Source: Adiantum capillus-veneris (lineage: Eukaryota > Streptophyta > Polypodiopsida > Polypodiales > Pteridaceae). Taken from it: a stretch of 64,000 nt of DNA. Below are positions 20,601 through 34,100 of the stretch, piece after piece. Under the pieces are notes generated by a model. The model was not told where the DNA came from. It did no database searches and worked only from the letters and a program-made list of their open reading frames with translations. Each line of letters starts with the position of its first letter. Within the stretch, counting starts at the first letter, position 1. Where the stretch lies: contig CM043947.1 in NCBI GenBank assembly GCA_014529385.2, positions 99,482,036-99,546,035 of the forward strand. Reading direction: 5' to 3'. A program made the position numbers and the translations under genes.

Positions 20601-23600
20601 TGCAGAGTCTGGAGTACCGGCTTGTACTGTGTTGATGCAATATAAAGAAATACCGAAAGGGGCGCCAAGGTTTGGGGCCAATACTCTCTGGGGTGGAATT
20701 CCGCCACTCCGTGTCGCGTGTCGTCTCTCTCTCCATTTCAGTTCAGTTGTTATTTGAAGTGCTTAAAGTTGTTCAGTCTGTTGTTTTCTATTGGCACGTG
20801 GTGCCCGCCTTGTGACAGTGGTATCAGAGCATCAGGCGTGTGCTTTTCTGAAAGCATACCGGTCCTACAAAAGAGCAGACAGAGGTTTATTCGAGGATAT
20901 CTTCGCCCTCCAACCCGGACTTATTAAAGAGCAGACAGCTTTATTCGAGGATATCTGCGCCCTCCAACCCGGACTTATTAGCCACTCCTCCAACCCGGAC
21001 TTCATCGCGCATCGGGCGCGCTCCCGTCTTCACCGCAGTGTCTTACAGGGCATAAGCCAATTAAGATCACTTGCAAGAGAAGGATCCAGATTTGTTTCAA
21101 GTCACTGTTTTTCTCAGAAGCAGTGCTATGCAGATGTTGATTTCTACAGCTACCAAGCAGAATACTCCAAGTACTTGGCAAGCTTTCAAGAAAATTTTTG
21201 CCCGAAGTTGTATGGTTTATGACATCTTCCTTCGGAGTGCAACTTCTGGCAAAGTGGGGTATCCTGAAATGCTTGCCATGGAAACCCTAGCAGATTATAA
21301 ATTGAAATTTTTCGACATCTCTCAGTAGATGTCTCTTCACGAGCAGATGACCTTGGAGGTTCAGTGTGATTGCTATCTCTTGGGACTACCATCGCCGCCA
21401 AAGAAACACTGTTTCAAGATGGAAAGTCAGTCGACTTTTCGAGCTCGATTGATGTCGAGATTGCTTTTTAAGTTTAAGTTCTCTTTGATCTTGTTTGGTG
21501 ATCCTGTTTGGAATTTGTTTGAAATGGATGAAATCTGTTTTGAACCTGTTTTGGTGCCGATTTGAATTGTTTGACTCTGGTTTGATACTGGTTTCAATGA
21601 TTGGTGATTTTACTCCCGGGTGGAGAAGTGAGAAATACTGTTTTGGTATTGTTTGAACCTCGGAACGACGCAGGCCGATGCCTGGGGAGCGTTTCGTTGT
21701 ATGCTTGAAAACCTCCAAACGACGCAGGCCGATGCGTGGGGAGCGTTTGGTTGTATGCTTGTAAAATAATTGTTGGTGTGACTCCCGGCCCGGACCTGGA
21801 TGGTTATGCGGGAGGAGTATTAAGAAGTCTGAGCAGTGGTTACTCTCAGCACCTCCAAACGACGCAGGCTGCGGTCTAGGGGGCGTTTGGTTGTAAAAGG
21901 CCTCTATATCTCCCGGCCCGGACCTTTCTAGGTTATGCGGGAGGAGTGATGAGGGAGTCGTTGAATATCTCCCGGCCCGGACCTTGTTAGGTTATGCGGG
22001 AGGAGTGTTCATCGGCGGCTTTATGTTTCTATGTCCTGTAACATGCATATGTGAGCATTTGTGTTGCATTGTGATGTGCCAACCACTGAATATTCCTAAT
22101 TGGATGAGATTGCCTGGGTATGTAATTTTAGTGCATCAAGACACTCGAGGAAGATCAGTACGGTCTGGGTGTGATGGCTAATTTTACTACGCCGGAATAT
22201 CAAGAGTTCTGATCTGGACGAAAGGAGAAGCTAACTCCTTGATCAAAACAGCCGATAGGAGCAGCTAACTCCTTGATCAAAAGAGCAGAAAGGAGAAGCT
22301 AACTCCTTAATAAAAAGAGCAAATTGATTGTCCCTTGGAATGTCCCTCGGAAATTTTTGAACTAACTTGAGTTGTTTTGCAGATATGCTGTAATCGCGGA
22401 CGATTATTCTCTTTCAAGAAGGGGAGATGTAACAAACTGCTAACGTGTCGACCTACTGAAGAACGGAGCTACCGGCCGAGGGGCCTAAACCCTAAAAGGA
22501 ACAGGCAACAGAAGAAGTGTCACAGAGTGATGACGTGGTTGATCGAGAGCAGAAACCCTAACCCTAATTTCTGCCAAAAACCCTAACTGCTGAAACCCTA
22601 ATTCTGGAAACCCTAACCCTAAAACCTGCAAACCCTAATTCTGAAAACCCTAACCCTAAAACCTGCAAACCCTAATTTCTGCCAGAAACCCTAACTGCTG
22701 AAACCCTAATTCTGGAAACCCTAACCCTAAAACCTGCAAACCCTAATTTCTGCCAGAAACCCTAACTGCTGAACCCTAATTCTGGAAACCCTAACCCTAA
22801 AACCTGCAAACCCTAATTCTGCTGCCAGAAACCCTAAAACTGCAGAAACCCTAACCCTAAGGACAGATTTCTGCGTTTTGCGACGTGGCAAGTTGTACGG
22901 ATTTCCATGATTTACGTTGGCAGCTTTTTGGCTTTGCTTTTGGACCAGAAGCTTTTGAGTTTTAAAGGCTTTTTACTATAACTGCTTTTTAGGCCAAGGG
23001 CCTTTAAATATGAGGCTAGGGCTCATTCTCTGGCATGCTTCAGTACGAAGGTGCAGAGTCTGGAGTACCGGCTTGTACTGTGTTGATGCAATATAAAGAA
23101 ATACCGAAAGGGGCGCCAAGGTTTGGGGCCAATACTCTCTGGGGTGGAATTCCGCCACTCCGTGTCGCGTGTCGTCTCTCTCCATTTCAGTTCAGTTGTT
23201 ATTTGAAGTGCTTAAAGTTGTTCAGTCTGTTGTTTTCTATTGGCACGTGGTGCCCGCCTTGTGACACCTTGCGCAACAAACAAGTAGGTGGAGCAGTCTC
23301 TTCACCTTAGTTGTGTGAGAGCTCCTTTTTACTTTATCTGTAAAGAATAAGGGGTGTGTACAAGAGTGGGTGCCCGGACGGACAAGTCATACCGCCTTTA
23401 CCCCAACACATGATTTCTCTACTGACCTTCGGAAAAGCTTTCTATCATGTAGCACTCAGGCTTCCTAGATCATTCCCTTGTTAGGCATGATCCACGACTT
23501 TAGCATGCTAGGGGCCTTGGTTGAGAGGGGTGTGCAGTGAGAGAGTTAGGACTCGCATCAGCTTCTTTTGTAAAGCCAACAAAAAAAGATAGAACTTGTC

Positions 23601-25068
23601 AAAGCGTCATAGGCATGAACTGTGAAAAGGAGAGTTGTTGGATGTGAAGGGGAGGCCATGCCCTAGACGTGCTTGCGTTTCTTGATTGTGGTTTTAGTCC
23701 TTGTTCTTACATCTCTTAAGCCTTATGAAAATGCCTAGTTTGGTGGTCTACATAAAGTTGGTGCGCATGTTCTTCGCCAAAGAAGCCCATTGCTTATCTG
23801 ATGATTGCACATATTCTTGTAGTTGATGCAAAGCCCTTAACTCTTGTTTTCCTTCTTAAGTCTAGTCTCCTGAACCCTTCCTTGTTTATGCCACCTTCCA
23901 GATGCCTTCATGGCCCAGTTTTTTGATCTACTTATAGCATTCACATTGCATGGTCCTTGGTTGTGGGTTGGCCACCTGCTCACTTATTGCAGGGTATGAC
24001 ATCTGTCATGTGTACATGCCTGATGGACCGCCTTAGCCTAGCCAGCTGCTTTTCAGTCCAACTCTGTTCTTTTGGCCTTCTGCCTCCCACTTTTAGTAAA
24101 CCGTAACTTGCCCGTTTATTATGTCCTGGTGCTGTTTTTTTTGGTTGGCTGTCTTCACTATACATATGGGCAGTCCATGTCGCAATTATGTCTTCCTGAG
24201 GAGCTTGGAGCTGCTCCACCTCTGTGTGCTTCTATTCTCATCATTGTATCCCCAGCATATGCCTTGGTTTGGTTTATGATCAGCATTGATGTTTTTTTTG
24301 CTTTCTTGGTAATGAATCATAATATCTATTTTACAGATTGGTCCTTTGCGTTGCTGGCCGGGAGGGCTGTGCTTGTCAAGGTCTATTGGAGATGTGGATG
24401 TTGGAGGCTTTATTGTGCCCATACCTCATGTGAAGCAGATTCAGGTTTACAATTCTTGTTCTTTTCTTTTTGATGTTGAGGTGCTTTTACTGACTTTTGT
24501 ATTAACTTTTTGGGCAGCTTCCAAAGGCCGGTGGAAGGTTGATTATTGCCTCTGATGGTATTTGGGATGCTTTAAGCTGTGAAAAGGCTGCCAAATGTTG
24601 TAGAGGACTACCGGCTGAACTTGCTGCCAAGCAAGTGGTGAAGGTCTCTCTCCCTCTCTCTACACACACACACACACACACACACATGTGCGTGCGCAAA
24701 AAGGCAACCATGCGTCTTGCATATACACATGAATATGTGTGCATGCAAATGTACATGCCATGCTCAGATGCAAGTGTACATACACATACGCTTATCCCAT
24801 GAGGGTGCACTTTTGTGCATATCTAATGTTTTATCATTGGGCAGTTTGGTCTTCCTTGGGTGTTGATGTAATCTCTCCCTTGGGATAGTTTCCTACGATG
24901 TTAAAATTCTCCTTGGGTGTGTGTGTGCGTGCATGCGCGCGGTAATAAAAAGAGGAAAAAGCGAGGTAGATTGGTTATGCCATTTCCCTCTTGAATAACA
25001 GGTCTTGAGTTCAACTCTCCTCGTTGGGTAGATCTTTAATGTCTCTTGGGAGTTTCCTACGATGTTAA

Positions 25069-25122
<54 letters not shown>

Positions 25123-28100
25123 CTTAAAAATTTCACGAAAAGTGGTATGAGTTCTATTACTTGAAAAACTCCTCAGAACGCCCACAAGACTGATTACATA
25201 GCATATGCCTAAAAGCCACATCTGAAGACTGTGTACAAATAGCCACATGGGGGAACTGAAAACTGAAAAGGCAAGGGGAAAACCTCTCCTAGGAGAATAA
25301 AAAGTGCCTTGGCAAGCTATGGAAGAGCTGTTTTTTAAAGATAGGCACTCTGACCGAAAGGTCGATCTGCAACTGCATACCTAAGACCAAGACCGCCAGA
25401 AAACCACCAGAGGTGATATAAAGTAAGGAACGGGCTGCCAAGGTAGCTGCTCAATGTCGGGCCAAGCCTGCCATTTTGTACTATCTGAGACCATAGGGCT
25501 AAGGAAACACAAAATGGAAGGATCAGTTGATGAGCTGTCATCACCAAGAGATGCTCTGCCGAAGGAAGCCATAAGGAAGGCCAACAAGAGCTCTGTAACT
25601 GGAGCAGTCAAGAAGGGCTCAACTAGTGTCAAGGACAGTCCATTTTATGAAGGTGGCTCCTGAGATCGAGAGCTGAAGAGGGAAACTCTAGGAAGAGAGA
25701 GAAACTCCTGGTTCCACCAGAAGATGTCTAGTAGCAGAGAACCTGGTAGAGAGAAAAGAGCAGGAACTAAAAAACTCCACACCCCCTAGACACGGAAAAC
25801 AAAACAAAAACAACAAAAATCAAAACAAAAACCAAAACACCGTACCAAACAGACAAGGTTCGCGCGCACACACTCACACCCAAAAGCAAGCCTTAAAAGT
25901 GCAGGAAAAACACATCAACCAAGCTTCACTCGCCCACACTGCATACTCCCACACCCTGAAGCTAGGAAGAACAAACAAAACAAGCAAACAAACAATAAAG
26001 CAAAAAGAAAAACTGCAGAAATTGAAAACCCTGGATGCGGGGCCATTGAAGGTAGGCAGGTCGCAAGCTGGCACTGAAGGAGACGGCAGGCCTCTTTGTT
26101 GCCAACAAGGAGGCAGGAACAGCAAGCAGACACTAGCAGGACGAGGAGATGATGCTAAACCAGGATACTGAAACCCTAATCTACCTACCACAAGGAATAA
26201 AGATGAAACGTGGTGGGAAGATGGAGCTGTGGCTGGGAAAAAGGAACATGGCTCAGAAAATTGGGTTGTCGGCTTCTGCTGTAGCAACTGGAAGAGCATG
26301 GCTAGACCTTTAAAGGCGTAAAACAGCAGGACAGTGGTGGCAGCGACACCTGCAAACTGTACGACATACAGCAGCAGCCTCACGAATGGTATGGGGGAGC
26401 TTGAGACTCCAGCAAGATTTTAGGTCAAGGAGCATGCGCAATACACAGCTTGTCGTCCTTAAAAGTGTAGCCCGGAACAGAGAATCTAGACATAAGTCGC
26501 TCAAAACATTTACAAAAAGAGGATGAGAAGGATATAAATCCTTCAAGGCATCAAGCTATGGGTGAGTAGCAATAGTGACTGAAGTAGCATAAGGTTGACT
26601 TGAAAGTGTATTGGCTACTTTCTTGCTTTTGCACACAAGTGATTCCTTCTCATAGATGTGCTAAACCTTTCCTCAGGTTGTAGGCGACGACTCTCATAGG
26701 TGACAACATGCCCATCTTGTTAAAGTACATCTCCGAGACTATAGGGCCACAGGCATCGCACTTAAATCACAAAAGATTTTTGTAAATCAGGAAGAACCAA
26801 AGATTGGATTAGTTGAAAGTTTTCATTTGAGAGTGCTGAAAGCATTAACTTCTGCAGAAGTCCGTTTGAAAATAGCTCCTTTCTTTGTTAAATCATGCAA
26901 TGGAGCGGCAATGGAAGCAAAGTGTGCATTAAATGATACATCAGTGGTAATAAGAGGCAAGACCAAGGAAGCGGCGAAGTGTAGAAATATATGTCAAATC
27001 AGGCCACTCTTGTGTCACAAGTTTGTGACGTGGCATACTCATCAATTCAAAAGATTGGTTGAGGGGGACTAGAGGGTTAGGGTTTAATAAAGCTAAACCT
27101 CCCAATTACCAAGTATGGTCGAGGGGTCCTAACCCTAAAAATAAAGCTCCCAGTGTGGATGAAAAGTTGGTGCCAAAATTTTTGCAAATCGCGCCGCGAT
27201 TTATGGGCAACCACGTGGCAATCCGTACGGCCCAGCTTGGAGAGCCTTTGGTGGAAGGCTTTTGGAAAAGCAGCTTTTGATAGTTGTAGCTTTTGGGGGG
27301 CCTTGTTTTTGTCACGTGACACATCCAACCCTATGTGTCCGTGGACAAGCTACATCATGACCAGGGTTTAGTCAATCAAGTCAGTCTAGCTTAGGAAGTG
27401 TTCTTGCACTTTTGTGAGTCTGTTCGCAGACTGTGCATGTCCAGACACTTAGATTAGATGCATATGCTCTGGTTGCACACAGCATGACCATCAGATCTCA
27501 TCAAGAGCATTTTTACAGTGCATAGACCTATTTTCCCTATTTTGGACATTTTTCACTTATTTAATTAAGTGACTTTTGTTGGAAATTGAATAGGGCAAAT
27601 TCCATAAGTTTCTATATATAGAAACGTAGCGCTAGCACTTTCTAGCAGAAGAGGCAGCAGGAGCACCTTGCTCAACAACGAAGCTAACCTCATTGCAGAT
27701 TCGATCAATCACGAAGAACCGATCTTGGCTTTGAGTCGAGGTCCACAGGATCCCCACAAGAAGATTCGATCGATCACAAAGAACCGATCTTAGCTCTCGA
27801 GTCGAGGTCCAAAGAACCCCCACAGGAAGTATTATGTGTTCGAATGATTAGTCACCACGCATTGTTCGAGTGTTTCATTCGTGATGCTTTCCTGTATTTT
27901 AGTCACCGTCCTTATGTGATCCCTTTTCATAGGCATGCCATATGGTAAAATGAACACGATTCACTCATGAATGAGCACGGATGTATGCGAATTTCTCATG
28001 AAAAGCTGAAAAGTATGCATTTAAAGAAGTCACATTCCATGTCTCTTCCGTGGCATGACATAGTCGTCACAAAGTGATGACGTGGCTAACCCTAACCCGT

Positions 28101-31100
28101 TGAAAACCCTAACCCTAACCTGCTTAAAACCCTAACCCTAACGCTAACCCTAACCCTAACCCTAACCCTAACCCTTACCCAAACCCAACCCGACCCGACC
28201 TACCCTAACCGTAACCCTAACCCTAACTTTAACCGTAAAAAGCAGCAACGAAAAACAACGGGATGTTGACGTGGCATCGTACGGCAGATTCCGAAAAACG
28301 CGGCGCGTTTCACGTTGGACTGTACGACAGCTTTTGTGCTGGGAAAAGCTACGCAAATTTTTGGGCAGCTTTTTATTCTACGCAATTGAAAAAGGCCTAT
28401 TTTTGCTTTATTTTGATGGGCTCGAGAGCTTGTGAGAGAAAGAGCCTTGCTTTACTTTTAGGCTTTTGGATTTTAAGCTTTTTGGACTCTGCTTTTGGCA
28501 TCCCTTGTAAACAAATAAATAAGTGGTTTGGGCTCCCACTCTGGAGAGAATCTGGACGCAAAGTGTGAGAGTGAGACCCAACCACTCTTGTACTTTGAAC
28601 TCAGATTAATACAAAAAGAAATACCGAAAGGGGCGCCAGTCTTTGGGGCCAATATCTCTACGCACGGAACTCCGCCGGGCCAGTGTAAATCTATTGTGAA
28701 CTGTGAACTGTTTTGAAGTTGTTATTTGGTGCTGTCGCGGTCGATTCTTGACTTGGAGTGTCCAAGTCTGTTACAGTGGTATCAGAGCACGACCAATTTC
28801 TCTTCTACGGGAAATCCGATCCCAATTTTTTTTTTCCGCGGCACCTATGGCTTCACGCAAGGATCAGTTGACTTCCTCTGCATCTGGAGATGTGGCAAGG
28901 GATCACAACGAAGATTCCGGCAGAGAGTATGGCTCGCCTTGGCCTACTCGGGCGGAGTGACGAGAGATGGAGCGTCGTCAATTGATCGCCGATGCAACAA
29001 AGATGATGCTCAATTTTGCGAAGGACCCAAAATTTGGAAAATATATGAGCGAGACTTCTTTTCAAGAAGTGCATGAGCAATGGCAGAAAACCACACCACC
29101 ACCCCCGAAACCCGCTCTCAAGAAACCTTCTGCTCACAAGAAATACTCAGAGAAGGAATTAGAAGAGGTGGTTGATGCACGGATTGCTCAACTTTTTGAC
29201 GCGCAAAACAAAGCTAAAAAGCACGGCAAAAAGCAGAAGAAAGGCACTGACTTCTCGGGTTATTTGGGTCGTCAGTCGACATTTAATAAAGCAAAGAAAT
29301 AGAAGAAGCGTGTTCGATTTGAAAAAGTACCCAGTTCTTCTTCTTCTTCTTCTTCTGACAGTTCTTCTAGCTCTTCTCATTCGAGCGAAGAAGACCGAAA
29401 AGGCAAAAAGTGAAGCAAGAAACAACGCTTTGGAAAGGGCAAGAAAAAGGCAAAGAAGTCTAAATCCGCCCAGTGAGTGACAGTTCTACAGAGGACTCGT
29501 CCACAGACAGTTCAGACTCTGACGACGGCAACTTTTATGCAAACAAGAAGAATTTTCATAAAGCCAACCAATATGACTTTCTGGAAGACAAAAGCAAGAA
29601 AGTCCGAGAGTTTAAGAAAGGTGGACGATCAATTAAATTTGACACGTTTTTGGGATATAAAGATGCTTCGAAGGCTTTGTCTTGTATACAACAGTTTGAC
29701 ATCGCTTTCGTGGGAGGACGCTACTCTGAGCACTCTAAGATTCTCTTATTTTAAGGGGAATGCTCGAACTTGGTGGGCCACACTTCTTTTAAACAAGATT
29801 GTGCCAGTTAAATGACTGAAATTTAAGAAGCTTTTTATTTCTTCTTGGCTGACTCAAGAGTTTGAACGCGATATACGAGCTGCTTGGAACCATCTTTGGA
29901 TGACCAAAGAGAGATACAGTGGACGCTTATTGCGAGAGATTATGGAGTTTTTTTTATACCCGCCTCTTCATTCAAGAAGATTTCATTCAGAGAATAGATT
30001 GAGCGGTTTACCTTGGGTCTACCTACAGAGATCCGAGATCACTGCTTGGAATAGAAGTCAGCTTCTATTCAGGAGTTGATGAGTCATGCGAAACGGGGTT
30101 TTGCCATTCACTCTGATAGTCTGATCTACCCCACCGATGAGGTCATGACACAACAAGCCGAACAGTCTTTAGCGAATGAAAGTAGAAAGAGAGCAACCCA
30201 GAAAAGAAGGATGTACGACCCAAGCTTACTCAAGAGAGAGCTCGCTTCATCAGGGAGGGGAAGTGCTTTGGATGTGGGGAACATGGACATATCTCCGCGA
30301 AGTGCCCTAAAAAGGCACAGAAAGAACAGAATGACAAGGACGACGAAAGGCCTGAGAGTTCGAGAGCAGCTGAGGAATGTGGAAGAAAAGGCAAGATGAA
30401 AACAGGATTGGTTCCAGATTGTGTGGTTACCGATCCTAACATCATGGACAAGAGTACAGAACTTTGCCTAGCTTGGGGCAAAGTGAAAGACCAAGAGGCC
30501 CTGATCTTCTTTGATGGAAGAGCCAAGGCCAACTTCATTTCACCGGAATTGGCGGCGCAGCTCGAGATCACTCCCGATGGATGGGACCAGTTGATTGCGG
30601 AGGCAGTTCTAGCGGCACTCGGCAGGGACGTAGCCATTACACCTGTCATTGGCAAACTTTGTTTGCATTGTCAGGGGTATTTGGGGCATGAGGACTTTTA
30701 CATAATGCCTTTGGAAGGTTATGATGTTTTCTTGGGAATTCCCTGGTACCACAATACAACGTCGTGGTCGATTATCGGGCGGGAAAGCGACATTGACTAT
30801 AGAGAAGGGCAGAACCATTGTACTTGACATTAAACTGAAGGGCGAGTCTGTCCCTATTGTATTGGCTTCGGCCATTTCTAAATTAATGAAATCCAGTTTG
30901 TTTGTTTACTTGATCTTTATGAAAGAATTGAGTGATGACGATAGGACAAATATGTCTAAACTTGATAAAGAACGCTAAGATTTTCTCCACTCTCACACCG
31001 ATTGCTTCTCAAAGGGCCTACGAGGCGAGTTACCACCTGCTCGTCCTGAAGATCATACCATTGATCTAATACCTGGAAGCACACCACCGAACCAGCCACC

Positions 31101-34100
31101 TTATCGTGTGAACCGAACACAGAATGAAGAGATTATGAACCAAGTGAAAGACCTCTTGGAAAAGGGTCTTGTCCAGCCTAGTACTTCACCGTATTGCTCT
31201 CCAGTGTTGTTGGTTTTGAAGAAAGACGGATCTTGGAGAATGTGCATCGATTATAGAGCTCTCAACAAAATCACCATCAAGAACAGATTTTCGATTCCTA
31301 GAATCAATGATATACTCGACAGATTACAGAGATCCTCGTGCTTTAGCAGGATTGATTTGAAGAGTGGATATCATCAGATCAGAATCGCGTCGAGAGATGT
31401 CTACAAGACAGCTTTTCGAACGACTTTTGGGTTATTTGAGTTTTTGGTGTTGCCTTTTGGCTTAACCAATGCTCCTGCGACATTTAACCGGATGATGGAG
31501 AGAATTTTTCGAGAGTACAGGCTATTTGTTGGCACTTTCTTTGACGATATCATTGTTTTCTCCAAGAATGAGGCAGAACATAGAGATCATTTGCATCAGG
31601 TCTTTCAGGCATTACGAGATCACAAGTTAGTGATTAATGCAAAGAAAAATGAATGTTTCCTACCAGAGATACACTTCTTGGGACACATTGTCTCAGCAGC
31701 GGGAGTGCAAATGGATCCGGCCAAGATAGAGACTATCCTGCTTTTCCGATGGTCTGTAAAGACTGTAAAATCCGCTCCGAGTAGGTAATGTCACCACTGA
31801 GTAAGAGCATGAATAACCGCCAAAAGCTCCTTCTCTTAAATCTGTGCTGTCATTTCCGGCCTTGAGAACAGTTGGCTCTCGTAAGCAATGACATGGTCTT
31901 CTTGCATTAAGACCGCACCCAGACTACGACCACAAGCATCACAATATACTTCAAATGACTTCTGCAAGTCCGCCAAAGTCAAAATTGGTCTTGTGTGGGT
32001 CCCCACGAGAAAGGGACTCCTTTCTGTGTCAAGATATGCAAAGGGGAAGGAACCTCTGCAAACTTTCGAACGAACTGCTTGTAGTACGAACACAGTCCCA
32101 AGAAGCTTCTAACTTCATGGACATTCTTCCAATCCCGATGTGGTGGGCGAACATGTTGTCACAGTTTCACTTCCAGATTGTCGATGTTCAGGGACAGAAG
32201 AATGTGGTGGCAGATGCTTTGTCTCAGAAGCTGTTGGTTCTGGTTATTTCCACGATACATCATAGGAGCTTCGAGGATATGGTCGACCAGTATGCCACAG
32301 ATACAGATTTTGCAGACATTTTCACACGGATACGAGATGGGGAGACAATAGCGGGATATTCCATTCGGGATGGCTACTCGATGAGAAAAACCATGTTGTG
32401 CGTTACACAGCCGTCGAGGGAAAAGGTTATGACTGAATGCCATTATCCACCTTTTACGGGTCACCGTGGCATTGCTACCACCATGAAAGGGGTAGAGAGA
32501 TACTTCTTTTGGCCGAGACTCAAGAAGGATGTGGAAGAGTTTGTGCGCAGTTGCTTGGTATGCGAGAAGGTCAAGTTTGACAGGCATAAAGCACAGGGAT
32601 TGTTACAGCCTTTACCCATATCCACCCGCCCTTGGGAAAGTATTGCAATGGATTTCATTTTTTGATCTCCCGAGAACACAGATTGGTCACGATGGTATCC
32701 GGACTGTTATTGACAGATTTAGCAAACATGCTCATTTCATTCCAGTGAAGAAAACAATCAAGCCGGATCACTTAGTGAGATTGTTTGTGGCCTAGATCTT
32801 CAGATTGCATGGCATGCTTGAGACGATTGTCTTCGACAGGGACCCCAGATTTACGAGTTTGTTTTGGAAGGCAATTTGGGAGAACATTGGCACGCGGTTG
32901 CCGTTCTCGTCATCGTTCCACCCGTAGACTGACTGGCAATCTGAGATTGCCAATTAAGTGGTTTTAGATTTATTGAAGTCTTATATCTCGGATTAGAAGA
33001 CTCAATGGGAAAAGTACTTACCTTTGTGGAATTTGCCTACAATAACACGATACACTCTTCGAAGGGGAAGGCGCCGTTTGAGATTGTTGAAGGTGCTGCG
33101 AAGGTTCCACCCTTCCTAAGCACGAAAGATAAGATTTTTCAAGCGGATGAGTATACGCGTGACTTAGACACGGCTTTTGCCAAGGTCCGCGAGGCTTTGC
33201 AAAAATCTCAAGAACGACAGAAAAAGGCAGCGGATCGCCATCATCGCGATTTGAAATTGAAGGAGGATGATTGGGTGCTCTTACGTGTTGAGAAGGCACA
33301 CCTGAGAAAGAAAAAGGGAAAGGAGAGGCTTTTTTCAATGCTTAGTATGCGATACTACGGACCTTTCCAAATCTCTGAAAAGATAAATGATGTCTCCTTT
33401 CGACTGAAACTACCTGACACTTGGAGGATTCACAATGCATTTCATGTGAGTTTCTTGAAACCTTTCAAAGGTGATGTGCCTGATGATGGGGAGCCTGATG
33501 AGCAACCCGAAGTGGAAGAAAACGAGGAGATTTTTGTTCTTGAATAGATTTTGGCATATAAGGATACGAAGAATAAAGGTAAAGTCCGAAGGTGGTTCTT
33601 GGTTAAGTTCAAGAACTATCTTGCATTGGATGTGAAGTGGATGGAGGAGGAGGACCTAGCAGATACTCCTCAGATTGTGAAACTTTACCTCGAGGCTTTT
33701 GGTTTAGCATAGTCTACTCCAAATGGAACCCATAATTCAGCTTGGTCGGAGATCTAGTGCAGTGGGATGCACAAGAGGGGAGTTACTCCGCTCCTTTGTC
33801 AACAGATGCCCCGATTTTGATACTAGAGTCACTGATGTCTCTTTGAGCTTCAGGGATACTGAGAGCTGACATTATTCTGACGTATGACTTTATGAAATGG
33901 AATTCTTGAATATGAAACTGATTTGTTCTTGACTTGTTTTTAAGTGCAGGAACTGATAGACGAAATGACCAACTGGTAGACGAAAATTAAGCAAAAAGCT
34001 GCCGAAAAATTTGTTTGTGGCCTATTTTTGCTTAATTTTGATGGGCTTAAGAGAGCTTGTGGGAGAAAGAGCCTTTGCTTTATTTTTAGGCTTTTGGATT

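Larger units (their letters stand above)
19971..23266 (+). mobile_element. Non-autonomous LTR retrotransposon B1 inside PP2C intron 4
   Basis: LTRs of 847 bp (19971-20817) and 839 bp (22428-23266) begin TGTAACAAACTG and end TTGTGACA, and CCTTG target duplications flank them (19966-19970, 23267-23271). The primer site TGGTATCAGAGC is at 20819-20830 and a polypurine tract AAGAAGGGGAGA precedes the 3' LTR. The 1.6 kb interior has no reverse transcriptase or integrase; it has short open frames near its 5' end and a cluster of repeated stem-loops (about 21660-22310). The LTRs differ at few positions, so insertion was recent. It lies in the same orientation as the host gene and carries its own LTR signals, so it could add cryptic promoters or poly(A) sites. 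Confidence 0.93.
24644..27012 (+). other. PP2C intron 6, left part
   Basis: Contains a (CA)n tract (24662-24686) and a (CT)n tract (25072-25117), and a repeated 25-base phrase containing TTCCTACGATGTTAAAATTCTC at about 24890 and 25052. Open frames at 25874-26383 (minus) and 26827-27072 (plus) have no recognisable domain and are not called. Confidence 0.6.

Noticed and set aside
20819-20830. TGGTATCAGAGC matches as tRNA gene pieces
   Set aside because: They are retrotransposon primer sites next to LTR ends; no cloverleaf surrounds any of them.
25874-26383. 169-codon minus-strand frame in PP2C intron 6
   Set aside because: The apparent hydrophobic protein has no recognisable domain and overlaps other frames; codon use looks random.
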